Positions 18,647 through 27,798 of a DNA stretch of 46,808 bases are shown piece after piece. Position numbers and translations under genes: made by a program. Origin of the DNA: Candidatus Omnitrophota bacterium (lineage in GTDB: Bacteria > Omnitrophota > Gorgyraeia > Gygaellales > Profunditerraquicolaceae); contig JAPLLZ010000033.1 of the NCBI GenBank assembly GCA_026387265.1, forward strand, positions 1 through 46,808, given 5' to 3'. The notes under the pieces are model-generated. The model saw only the letters and a program-made list of their open reading frames with translations, searched no databases and was not told the DNA's origin. Numbering within the stretch: the first letter of the stretch is position 1; the number at the start of each line of letters is the position of its first letter.

Positions 18647-20150
18647 TTATATTTGCACTTCACCCTTAGTGGCGGCAGCTTCCCACTTACCTACTCCATC
18701 CATAACATCTTTAAAACAAAGTTTGGCTAGCGGATCAAAGTTGCTCTCCATAATTCTATTAATTCTGCCGGGCTTTGAAAAAAATTCACGCATACACCAG
18801 GAACCCAGCCGGCCTAGGTCTTCGGTGGTCAAATGATCCGTGGGAATAACCGGATGTAAAAAATCCCACTGGCTGAAATCTACTTTTTTAGGATCAATCC
18901 AGTGCTTCTTTAAAGCAATCCTCCACATTGGAGAATTCGGAGCAGGAGTTACATAACCTACCCACAAAACATCCGGATCAACCTGATCAGTAAATTCAAA
19001 ACGCTGTTTTACAATCTCTTCAGTATCATAATCAAAACCCATCATGATATCGGCAACAATCGCAATATCATTGCGGCGGAACATATCAATGGTTTGCTTA
19101 ATCTGATCGATCGTTATGCCTTTGGCGATTTTCTTTAACTCTGATTGTGTGGTTACTTCAATACCAAAAACACCCATGAATAAACCGTTCTCCTTCATCA
19201 GAGGCAGGATGGATTCGCAATTTACCCAATCAATCGCCCGGCCTAAAGATACCCACTTAATCGGATTATTCGATGCTTTTTTAAGTTCACAGAACTTCTG
19301 CACTCTTTTAATTTGCCGCTTTCTTAAGTTCGCAAAACTTTTGCACTCTTTTCGGATCAACATTAAAATTATCATCCTGAATCACCACAACTTTAACTCC
19401 GTACTTTCTATGTAAAAGATTTAATTCTTCCATTACTCTTTCCGGAGATTTAGCGCGCCATTTCAAAAAGTCCGAAGGCGAACGCGGATCAAACTGATCC
19501 CACTCATAACAAAAAGTGCATGCTGAAGGACAGCCACGGGAAGTAACCATATCCACAAATGGTTTCCAATAGGTATGGCCGACATATTTATCCATCGGGA
19601 ATAAATCATACGCCGGCAAAGGAAGTTTATCTAGATCTTCCATCAGCGGTTTATGCGGGCCCATAACAATTGCCCCATCGATGCGGCTGGTTACTCCACC
19701 CACATCTTTAAGCGGTTTATTCTTATCAATTGCCTCAATCAAATCTCCAAAAGATTCCTCTTCCCCCATCACCACAAAATCAACTGCCGGATTTTCTTCT
19801 AAGGTCGGTACAGGCATCGCCGAATACCATAACCCACCCAAGATTATTTTGGTTCTGGGCAGTGCTTTTTTAATCCCTACTGCCGCATCTTTAAAATGGC
19901 GCAGGACTCCGTATCCGCCATAACCATGCAGCTGCTCCCCCATCACCACAACATCAGGATTCTTAGCCTTTACCTGCTCTACTAATTGCTCCATCGGTAT
20001 TTGATCAGCTTTACCATCAATCACCGCGACATCTTCATAACCTCTTTCCCGGACATAGGCCGCCCAGTGCGCATACAGTTGATTTGGAGAGCGGTGTATC
20101 CCATGCGTTGCCCAGGCGCCGACTTTAGGCATCACAAATAATATTTTCAT
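18647..20150 (-). pseudogene. B12-binding radical SAM protein (BchE-like superfamily) disrupted by a 43-nt imperfect tandem duplication
   Basis: ORF 19308-20150 (N-terminus, CPSACTFCYEW) ends ...KRVQKFCELKKAAN; ORF 18647-19375 restarts KRVQKFCELKKASNNPIKW. 1504 nt minus 43 = 1461 = 487 codons, so removing one copy restores one frame. Confidence 0.85.
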
Positions 20151-20162
20151 TTAATTCCTCCC

Positions 20163-20300
20163 TTTAAACTCTAAACACTAAACTCTAAATCCTAAACAAA
20201 CCCTAAATCCAAAACTCGAATTCTAAAAACCAATGTTTTGAATTTTTAGTTTATAGTTTCGAGTTTGTTTCGAGTTTAGGATTTCGTGTTTAGGATTTAA
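20163..20300. repeat. long AT-rich imperfect palindrome built of CTAAA(C/T)CC-type heptamers, family D copy 1
   Basis: AAACTCTAAACACTAAACTCTAAATCCTAAACAAACCC...GTTTCGAGTTTAGGATTTCGTGTTTAGGATTT. Confidence 0.85.
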
Positions 20301-20305
20301 CATTA

Positions 20306-21535
20306 TTATGCTTTCTCTACCACCAACACGGAATTAATTCCGCCTCGTCCGCGTGAAATAATCAACGACTTATTTATTTTATATTCCCTGGACTCTTTAG
20401 CCACATAATTTAAATTATTTTGAGCCGGTTTATCTAAATTTAATGTTGGCGGGACTAAGTTATGCTCCATCGCCAAAAAAGCAATAATCATATCCAATGC
20501 TCCGGAAGCACCCAATAAATTTCCAAACATGGATTTCGGGCAACTTACCGGAATTTTCTTTAAATTGTTTCCAAAAACCAATTCCAGAGCTTTAATTTCG
20601 GAATTGTCCCAAAGCTCAACTGCCAAGCCATCTAAACTAATATAACCGATTTCTTCGACTGTTGCTTTCGCATCACTAAGTGCCATCTTAATCGCCCGGG
20701 CCAACTCTTTTCCGTCGCTGGCACAATTAATCCTATTTACTCCGTCGCAAGTAGTGCCATATCCGCTGATTAATCCTAAAATATTTGCTTGGCGATCTTG
20801 AGCACGCTTAATACTTTCCATCACCACAATCCCTGCGCCTTCGCCAATTACAAAACCACTGCGTGCCTGATCAAACGGACGATAAGCTGCTTGCGGATCA
20901 TTATTATTCTTGGATAATGCGCCATAGGTATTGCAACATAATAAAGCATAAGGAGAAACCGGCGCTTCCATTCCCCCGCCTAAAATCATATTTAGTTTAT
21001 TTTTAGCTAAAACTTTCCGGGCATAACCCAACGCCATCAAGGAACTGGCGCGATCACTGACTACGGTTTTACTAAACCCCTTAATTCCATAATAAATAGA
21101 AACCTGTCCTTGAGGAGCCGCCGGAAACCAGGCGCTGGCCATATAAGGAGAAACGCCTTCCCGGCCTTCCAAATATAAATCTCTTAATTCAGTCTCTGCA
21201 TAAAGCCAGCCGCCAATAGCGTTACCTAAAAAGATACCGACCAAATTAGGATCTTCGTTCTTAATATCAATCCCGGCATCCTGCAAAGCCAACTCCGCCG
21301 CCACCAGCGCCATATGTGAAAAAGCATCAATCTTCTTCAATAATCTTTCCGATATGTGGCTATACTTTTCTAAGTCATCAATCTGCCCGGCGATATGCGC
21401 AGGATAAAGGCTGGCATCAAAACGCGTAATCTTTTTAATAAATGAACGGCCGCTTTTAATATTGGCCCAAAATTGCCGCTTGCCAATCCCCGAAGGGCTA
21501 ACTACCCCGATACCTGTAACTGCTATCTTTTCCAC
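20306..21535 (-). CDS. type II PKS ketosynthase beta subunit / chain-length factor
   Basis: KS fold; SAWFPAAPQGQVSIYYGIKGFSKTVVSDRASSLMALGYAR, with the active-site Cys replaced by Arg; SLDGLA and MFGNLL where the catalytic His residues would be. Confidence 0.88.
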   Translation of the reverse strand: MEKIAVTGIGVVSPSGIGKRQFWANIKSGRSFIKKITRFDASLYPAHIAGQIDDLEKYSHISERLLKKIDAFSHMALVAAELALQDAGIDIKNEDPNLVGIFLGNAIGGWLYAETELRDLYLEGREGVSPYMASAWFPAAPQGQVSIYYGIKGFSKTVVSDRASSLMALGYARKVLAKNKLNMILGGGMEAPVSPYALLCCNTYGALSKNNNDPQAAYRPFDQARSGFVIGEGAGIVVMESIKRAQDRQANILGLISGYGTTCDGVNRINCASDGKELARAIKMALSDAKATVEEIGYISLDGLAVELWDNSEIKALELVFGNNLKKIPVSCPKSMFGNLLGASGALDMIIAFLAMEHNLVPPTLNLDKPAQNNLNYVAKESREYKINKSLIISRGRGGINSVLVVEKA

Positions 21536-21597
21536 CCAGATCTTCCTTTCTATTCTATCTATTATACCAACCCTTTTTAAGGAAGGGCTAGATCCAT

Positions 21598-22866
21598 TTA
21601 TCCACTATACCTTTTAAAAATAAGCGAAGAATGTATCCCGGAAAAACCGCTTGAGGTTTTCATAATCATATTGACCTTTTTTTGGATTGCCTGATTAGGA
21701 ATATAATACAAATCGCATTGTGGATCTTTCTCCTCCTGATTTATCGTAGGAGGCAGAAAAAAAAAAAAAAAAATCATTGAAACAATGGTCATCTCCACGG
21801 CATTAGCCGCAGCCAAAGGATGCCCAATCATGGATTTAAGCGAGCTAATCGGCAGCTTATAAGCATAATCCCCGAAAATCGCCTTATAAGCATTACTTTC
21901 AAAAATATCATTCATGCGCGTGCTTGAGCCGTGGGCATTAATATAATCAATATCCGTAGGCAAAACATCAGCATCTTTTAACGCTAAGCCAATACAAGTT
22001 TCCATCGCTCGGCCATCGCTGGGTAAATCCGTCATATGGAAAGCATTGCAGCTGGTGCCAAAACCTAAAATTTCGCAATAAATCGGCGCATTGCGTTTTA
22101 AAGCGTGATTTAATTCTTCCAAAACCAAAATCCCGGCACCTTCCCCCAAAACAAACCCGTCCCGTTTATTATCGAAAGGGCGTGACGCTTTTTGCGGGTC
22201 ATCATTATGTACCGATAAAACATTGACTACATCAAAAGCCCCGAAAGTAATCGGGGTAAGCGGTGCTTCGGCTGCCCCGCAAATCATTACATCCTGTTCT
22301 CCGTCTTGAATACTCTCTAAACCAAATCCTAACGAATCTGTACCAGCGGTACAGCCGGTAGAAATAGTATTACAGTTACCTTTTAAACCGTAACGTGCAC
22401 TAAGCTCAATGGAAGGAGTATTAAACATTGCCGCATCATAAAGATCCGCGCGGACCAAAGCCGGATTAATCGGCTGCTTACCGTCTTCAGTAACCAAAGC
22501 AAACTCTTCCTCCATATATTTTGTCCCACAGATAGCGTTAGCCAAACAAACACCAATACGCTGGAGGTTTTCTTTAGAAAAATCTAATTTACTATCTTCT
22601 ATCGCCATTTTACCGGCGGCTACGCCAAATTGCACATAGCGGTCCATGCGCATAACCTCTTCATGGCTTAACCCTAATTTAAAAGGATCAAAATCCCTGA
22701 CTTCGGCGGCGATCTTAGTATTAAAAACGGAAACATCAAAACCATCAACTAAACGCACTCCGGATTTACCTGTAGAAAACCCCTCCCAGGCATTCTTTTT
22801 ACCAATGCCATTAGGTGAGATTACTCCAATACCAGTGACCACTACTCGTCTTTTTTCCATATCCAT
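21598..22866 (-). CDS. type II PKS ketosynthase alpha subunit
   Basis: NTISTGCTAGTDS (Cys), INAHGSSTRMND (His), SLKSMIGHPLAAAN (Lys/His); followed by the CLF-like gene. Confidence 0.92.
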   Translation of the reverse strand: MDMEKRRVVVTGIGVISPNGIGKKNAWEGFSTGKSGVRLVDGFDVSVFNTKIAAEVRDFDPFKLGLSHEEVMRMDRYVQFGVAAGKMAIEDSKLDFSKENLQRIGVCLANAICGTKYMEEEFALVTEDGKQPINPALVRADLYDAAMFNTPSIELSARYGLKGNCNTISTGCTAGTDSLGFGLESIQDGEQDVMICGAAEAPLTPITFGAFDVVNVLSVHNDDPQKASRPFDNKRDGFVLGEGAGILVLEELNHALKRNAPIYCEILGFGTSCNAFHMTDLPSDGRAMETCIGLALKDADVLPTDIDYINAHGSSTRMNDIFESNAYKAIFGDYAYKLPISSLKSMIGHPLAAANAVEMTIVSMIFFFFFLPPTINQEEKDPQCDLYYIPNQAIQKKVNMIMKTSSGFSGIHSSLIFKRYSG

Positions 22867-23003
22867 TTAAACTCTAAATCCTAAACTCGAAATCCTAAAC
22901 AAATCCTAAACCCAAAACTCAAAATTTAAAAACGTTAGTTTCGAGTTTCGAGTTTATAATTTTGGGTTTGTTTAGAGTTTAGTGTTTCGTGTTTAGGGTT
23001 TAA
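22866..23003. repeat. long AT-rich imperfect palindrome, family D copy 2
   Basis: TTTAAACTCTAAATCCTAAACTCGAAATCCTAAACAAATCC...GGGTTTGTTTAGAGTTTAGTGTTTCGTGTTTAGGGTTTAAG. Confidence 0.85.
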
Positions 23004-23598
23004 GATTATCCTCCTTTGCTCTAGTCACCTTAAAAACAATATTGCCGCCGTCCGGACAAGTGACCGTGTCAATGGAATCCGGATTAGGCATAAAGAAAAA
23101 TTTAGCTCCAAAATTTAAAGCAAACAGCGCCGGGAAAGCAGTATGAAAAGCTGCGCCACAAAACCCGGGAATACATTTTAACCCCTGCGTTTCCCATTTA
23201 TCCCCTATCTTATACCCAAAGGCACATTTACCTTTTGCCTGCACTACTTCTAAAGTCATTTTTTTAGGATTCGGGCCTTTGTGATCTGGGTCACGCGGAA
23301 TAACTTCCAGCTTGCCCTGCTTATCTAAAATCTCAGCCTTAAACTCGAGCTTGCCCCCATCAGGACAGATAACTAATAACGAACGTTGATTATCACGAAA
23401 CCCGAATTTTGCCCCAAAGCTTAAAGCATAGACAATTGGAAAAAGAGCATGCGCCAGGCCCAAACAAAAATGTTTGGGTGCGTGCGTAAAATCTTCTAGA
23501 ATAATCTCATCTCCGATTTTATAGCCGTGGTAACACTCTCCCATAACCTGGGTAACAGTAAGCTTTAAGCGCGGAAAAGGTGTTTTTACTTCATCCAT
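22993..23598 (-). CDS. tandem-duplicated TIGR04076-like protein
   Basis: Two ~90-aa repeats, each GxCxxGYKIGD...C...A(L/F)FP...ALxFGAKF...CPDGG. Confidence 0.65.
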   Translation of the reverse strand: MDEVKTPFPRLKLTVTQVMGECYHGYKIGDEIILEDFTHAPKHFCLGLAHALFPIVYALSFGAKFGFRDNQRSLLVICPDGGKLEFKAEILDKQGKLEVIPRDPDHKGPNPKKMTLEVVQAKGKCAFGYKIGDKWETQGLKCIPGFCGAAFHTAFPALFALNFGAKFFFMPNPDSIDTVTCPDGGNIVFKVTRAKEDNLKP

Positions 23599-23600
23599 TT

Positions 23601-24605
23601 TTAAACCAGCTCCTTAGTTCTTTGAATTAAATCTTCTTTACTAAAAAATCTACGGTTGGCTTCCACTTCATGCACCATTTCCACTAAAATTTTATTCAAA
23701 GGCAATTGCAGATTATGCTCCTGCCCCAGGCGTACAAATTCACCGTTAATATAATCAATCTCCGAAAGCTTACCCCGCATGATACTTTGCAATATTGATC
23801 CATACAACGGATCCTTACTTAAATTCCTCATTAAGCCTGAAAAAATCTCCGCCGCATGAACGCTGGGCATAGAAGTAAATTTGGTGATATTCTCTACCGG
23901 AAACCCAGGTAGAGAAACTAAATCTATGCCGATTTTATCAAAAGCTTCAAAAGCCTCTTTCCAGATAGCGATGCTGATCCGGCTAACCGTTAAATCACTA
24001 AAAACGTCCTGCATGCTTTTGCCTAGAATGGCCGGCAGGCAGTTATTGGCATTTACAAAAATTTTTAAATACTTCATCCCCTGGATATCCTGGCTGATAA
24101 TCGTCGGGAATGCCTTATCCAAAACTAAACTTAAAGCAATCAACGATTCAGTAGGATGGGAATTAAAAAAGTTGCCGATTATCCAGCTGCCTTCGAAATT
24201 ATGCACCACTTTGCCGGGCTCAAAATTAGTGGCGCCAAACATAACAATGCTAGAAACAATCTTCTCAGGCGGAAGATACTTTGCCGCTATTTTATCTGCC
24301 TGCACACCATTTTGAGTAGTAAGTAATAAAGAGCTGTGCATCAAACGAGCGCTGTCTGCCAGCGCCGAATCGATATCTTGAGTTTTAGTGGTTAAAATTA
24401 CTAAATCCGGGATATAGTTTAAGGTTTCGGCGATGCTTACGCGCACCGACCGATTGCCCCTAACCCCGGAGATAATAATACCATTGTCATTAATTGCTTT
24501 CACACTGGGGCCGCGGCCAACTAAAGTTACTTCTTCACCTTTTTGCTTAAGATAACCTGCGACTAAACAACCAATGGCTCCGGCGCCAATAACCGCAATA
24601 CGCAT
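23601..24605 (-). CDS. ketopantoate reductase-family (ApbA/PanE) dehydrogenase
   Basis: MRIAVIGAGAIGCLVAGYLKQKGEEVTLVGR; LTTKTQD; TTQNG; C-terminal ApbA-type helical domain. Confidence 0.85.
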   Translation of the reverse strand: MRIAVIGAGAIGCLVAGYLKQKGEEVTLVGRGPSVKAINDNGIIISGVRGNRSVRVSIAETLNYIPDLVILTTKTQDIDSALADSARLMHSSLLLTTQNGVQADKIAAKYLPPEKIVSSIVMFGATNFEPGKVVHNFEGSWIIGNFFNSHPTESLIALSLVLDKAFPTIISQDIQGMKYLKIFVNANNCLPAILGKSMQDVFSDLTVSRISIAIWKEAFEAFDKIGIDLVSLPGFPVENITKFTSMPSVHAAEIFSGLMRNLSKDPLYGSILQSIMRGKLSEIDYINGEFVRLGQEHNLQLPLNKILVEMVHEVEANRRFFSKEDLIQRTKELV

Positions 24606-24874
24606 TATTTTTTAATGTTTTTTGGAAAACCGTACTTTTTATAATCAAACCCATTCTGGCCAAGCAAACGAATCATCATGCTGTAGAATGGGGAGGGAAC
24701 ATCGGAGAAAAAAGCAGCCACCACATCCTGTTCTTGCACACAAGATGCACTACGTTTAACCGCAAACTCTTCAGCCTGACGCTTAACCACGGATTCGGCA
24801 ATATGGCGGTGAAAAACAGGAATCTTGGAAATTAAAACTTTGAATTTATTTTCCGTTTCAGCTTCCCAAATCAT
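24605..24874 (-). CDS. small PCP_red-like protein (resembles the C-terminal domain of light-independent protochlorophyllide reductase subunit B)
   Basis: MIWEAETENKFKVLISKIPVFHRHIAESVVKRQAEEFAVKR pattern; overlaps the downstream gene by one base. Confidence 0.5.
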   Translation of the reverse strand: MIWEAETENKFKVLISKIPVFHRHIAESVVKRQAEEFAVKRSASCVQEQDVVAAFFSDVPSPFYSMMIRLLGQNGFDYKKYGFPKNIKK

Positions 24875-24909
24875 TTTTACTTTCTTTAAAACCTGCTAAG
24901 AGCTGTTTC

Positions 24910-24962
24910 TATATAGTAAAATTTTACTATATAATTTTAGTTAAAATGGGCTTTTTTGTCAA
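24910..24962 (-). promoter_or_regulatory. sigma70-like promoter with adjacent palindromic operator upstream of the PKS operon
   Basis: Minus strand: TTGACA (24962-24957), 17-nt spacer, TAAAAT (24939-24934), then perfect 24-bp palindrome TATATAGTAAAATTTTACTATATA (24933-24910). Confidence 0.82.
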
Positions 24963-25018
24963 GGGAATTAATCACCTGACAAATAGAATATAATCCGATA
25001 CTTTTACTCTAAAATAAC

Positions 25019-25534
25019 TTAAATTTTCTTAATCAGTGAGCTCAAAAAACTGGATTCAGCATGTAACAGGCAAAGATTATGCTCCATAATCCGAAGCAGC
25101 GGCAAAGAATTCTTAAGCTTTTTGGAATCCGACATCTCTCTTATTCCAGAAGATATTTTAGCTAAGATTTCTAATCTTTTTTTAAGCCTACGCCGAGCTA
25201 GGGCAGGTTTCATAAAACTTAAAAAATACAAGCTAAGATCCAAAGTAAACTGCGGACGTTTAAAATCTAAAATGTTGCGGTTAAGCAGTAATTCAAAACG
25301 TTTTTTACCTTTAGCGGTTAAGCCGTAAACAAGGCGTGGCGGCCTTTTGCCTTTTATAACTGTATGCTTGGCCAACAGGCCTTTTTTTTCAAGAATTCTT
25401 AAAGGATAATATATTGATTTTAACTGGACACCGGCGAACAAAGCAAGGATTTCGCGGACTTTAACTTTAATTTCATAACCATGTTTTGGGCTTTGCCGCA
25501 GCAGACCTAATAGGATTAACTCCTGGTCAATCAT
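25019..25534 (-). CDS. PadR-family transcriptional regulator
   Basis: [24 protein letters not shown]...[17 protein letters not shown]...[18 protein letters not shown]. Confidence 0.85.
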   Translation of the reverse strand: MIDQELILLGLLRQSPKHGYEIKVKVREILALFAGVQLKSIYYPLRILEKKGLLAKHTVIKGKRPPRLVYGLTAKGKKRFELLLNRNILDFKRPQFTLDLSLYFLSFMKPALARRRLKKRLEILAKISSGIREMSDSKKLKNSLPLLRIMEHNLCLLHAESSFLSSLIKKI

Positions 25535-26478
25535 CCTGTAACACCCATTGCCCTAAACTTCTTATACCTGGACTTAAGTAATTCCTCTTTACTCAACACA
25601 TCCAATTCTTTAAGATTCCTGACAATTACCTCTTTAACGTTGGCGGCGATTTTCTGCGCATCCCGATGCGCACCTCCTAATGGTTCCGGGACAACTTCAT
25701 CAATTAAACCCATTTTTAAAAGATCCGGCGCGGTAAGCTTTAAAACTTCCGCCGCCTGCGAGGCTTTGGCGCCATCTTTCCAAAGAATTGCCGCGCAGCC
25801 TTCCGGAGAGATAACAGAATAATAGGAATTTTCTAAAACTGCCAGCCGATCCGCTACTCCCACTCCTAAAGCACCACCTGAACCACCTTCTCCGATAACC
25901 ACTGCTACGATCGGAACAGCAAAGCTTATCATTTCCCGTAAATTAAGCGCAATCGCATGTGACTGCCCACGCTCTTCAGCCCCAATCCCCGGATATGCTC
26001 CCGGCGTATCAATAAAAATCACAACCGGCAGACCAAATTCTTCCGCCATTTGCATTACCCGTAGCGCCTTACGGTAACCTTCAGGATGAGCACAACCAAA
26101 ATTACGTTTTAAGTTTTCTTTTGTATCCCGGCCCTTCTGGTGGCCAATCACCATAACCTTCCTTTTATCTATTTTGGCCAGGCCACAGATCATTGCTTTG
26201 TCATCGCTAAACAGCCGATCACCATGTAGCTCTACAAAATCGGACATAATCATACTGATATAATCTAAAGTATACGGCCGCTGGGGATGCCGGGCAAGCT
26301 GAACCTTTTGCCAGGCAGTAAGATTAATATAGGTATCTTTCTTTAATTGCGCCAACTTATCATCGAGCTTTTTAATCTCAGAGGACAAATCAATCTTTTT
26401 TTCAACCATAAAAGATTTGAGCTCTTGGATTTTTTTCTCTAACTCCACAACTGGTTTTTCAAAATCTAGTCCGGCCAT
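25531..26478 (-). CDS. accA: acetyl-CoA carboxylase carboxyltransferase subunit alpha
   Basis: 315 aa; [67 protein letters not shown]. Confidence 0.96.
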   Translation of the reverse strand: MAGLDFEKPVVELEKKIQELKSFMVEKKIDLSSEIKKLDDKLAQLKKDTYINLTAWQKVQLARHPQRPYTLDYISMIMSDFVELHGDRLFSDDKAMICGLAKIDKRKVMVIGHQKGRDTKENLKRNFGCAHPEGYRKALRVMQMAEEFGLPVVIFIDTPGAYPGIGAEERGQSHAIALNLREMISFAVPIVAVVIGEGGSGGALGVGVADRLAVLENSYYSVISPEGCAAILWKDGAKASQAAEVLKLTAPDLLKMGLIDEVVPEPLGGAHRDAQKIAANVKEVIVRNLKELDVLSKEELLKSRYKKFRAMGVTG

Positions 26479-26483
26479 AAGTA

Positions 26484-27299
26484 TTATTCAATTATAGTAA
26501 CTTCTGTGCCTACGGGGATAATTGTATACAACTCTTCCACCTCAGCATTACTCATACGCACACAGCCTTGAGTAACCTGTTTACCTAATTCTTTCGGTTC
26601 AACCGTCCCATGAATCCCATAACCTGCTAAATCAAACCCCATCCAGCGCGTACCTAAAACATTTTCCGTGCTTTCCGGAGGCACTACCGCGCCGGCCTTA
26701 AACCAGGTGGGGTTGGCAAGTTTATTCACAATTTTAAATGTACCTACGGGCGTAGAGTTATTTTTCCCCGTGGATACAATATAAGTTTTGATTATTTCTT
26801 CATTATTTTTAAGCAATAATATGTTTTGGGATTTATCCACTAAAATATTAAACGGCACACTCCAAATTTTAATCTTGCGTCCGGGAATGATTAAAGAATC
26901 GTTAATATTATTGCTTTTCATAAGAAGTTCAGTGGTAGTTTTATGCTCGCGGGCAATTTTATTTAAGGTGTCTCCCGGACGGATTTGGTAAATTATACTT
27001 TTGGGAGTAAGTACGGGAGAAAATAACAATTTAATGTTAATATCTTCTGTTTTCTTCTGCCAGTCCATTACTTCCGGGGATTCCGGAAAATCATTTACTA
27101 ATTTTTGGTAAAGTAACTTTGCTTCTAGAATGCTGCCCTTGGCTTCAAGTTGGCGCGCTTGAGCCGATAAGGAACGTACTGATGAATGACTGACTGCATG
27201 CGCAACCTTATTTATTTTTTTACTGCTTAAAAGAATGGCCATGCCGGCAATCGCCACCACGACGATAATTAAAATTAAAACTATTTTTTTCACTTCCAA
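26484..27299 (-). CDS. LysM-domain L,D-transpeptidase (YkuD)
   Basis: N-terminal [21 protein letters not shown] Lys[25 protein letters not shown]. Confidence 0.92.
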   Translation of the reverse strand: MEVKKIVLILIIVVVAIAGMAILLSSKKINKVAHAVSHSSVRSLSAQARQLEAKGSILEAKLLYQKLVNDFPESPEVMDWQKKTEDINIKLLFSPVLTPKSIIYQIRPGDTLNKIAREHKTTTELLMKSNNINDSLIIPGRKIKIWSVPFNILVDKSQNILLLKNNEEIIKTYIVSTGKNNSTPVGTFKIVNKLANPTWFKAGAVVPPESTENVLGTRWMGFDLAGYGIHGTVEPKELGKQVTQGCVRMSNAEVEELYTIIPVGTEVTIIE

Positions 27300-27316
27300 C
27301 CCCCTATTCGTTTTTC

Positions 27317-27766
27317 CTAGGTCCGTAATACCAAAGCAATTACCACGCCTAACAATAAACCCACAATTACTTCTACCGGAGTATGGCCGATAAGTTCGCG
27401 CAAGCGTGTCTGTTGAATTTTACCACGCCAATAGATATCCTCCATAATCGTATTTAAAATACTGGCTTGCTTGCCTGTAGAGCGGCGTACTCCCTGGGCA
27501 TCAAACATAACAACAATCGCAAAAGCAAAAGCCAGGGCAAAATAAACGCTGTCAAACCCGCATTCTAAGCCGATACTTGTGCCCAAAGATGCCGCCCCAG
27601 CTGCATGCGCAGAAGGCATTCCTCCGCTTCCAATAAATAAACGGAAATCAAACTTCTTCTTACGGAACACCCCAATTACCACCTTAATCGTCTGGGCAAT
27701 TAACCAGGCGGAAATAGTGGACATTAAAATCTTATTGCGGTATATTTCGGTAAAAAATTCTTTCAT
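27317..27766 (-). CDS. divergent PAP2/DUF212 family membrane protein
   Basis: GGMPSAHAAGAASLGT, FDAQGVRRSTGKQA, LRELIGHTPVEVIVG. Confidence 0.87.
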   Translation of the reverse strand: MKEFFTEIYRNKILMSTISAWLIAQTIKVVIGVFRKKKFDFRLFIGSGGMPSAHAAGAASLGTSIGLECGFDSVYFALAFAFAIVVMFDAQGVRRSTGKQASILNTIMEDIYWRGKIQQTRLRELIGHTPVEVIVGLLLGVVIALVLRT

Positions 27767-27798
27767 TGTTCTTTAGGTTTTGCCGGTTCCGCATAATC

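Noticed and set aside
20306-22866. Both KS genes as FabF paralogues of fatty acid synthesis
   Set aside because: One subunit lacks all catalytic residues and has the CLF-like AWFPAAPQGQ/VVSDRASS region, and a TcmN-like cyclase is linked; phylogeny is still needed
20163-23003. CRISPR array or true telomere suggested by CTAAACC-type repeats
   Set aside because: Repeats are degenerate, arranged as palindromes, with no unique spacers of constant length and no cas genes; the sites are internal to the contig
23881-24315. 144-aa plus-strand ORF
   Set aside because: Antisense to the ketopantoate-reductase-like gene; composition follows the opposite strand
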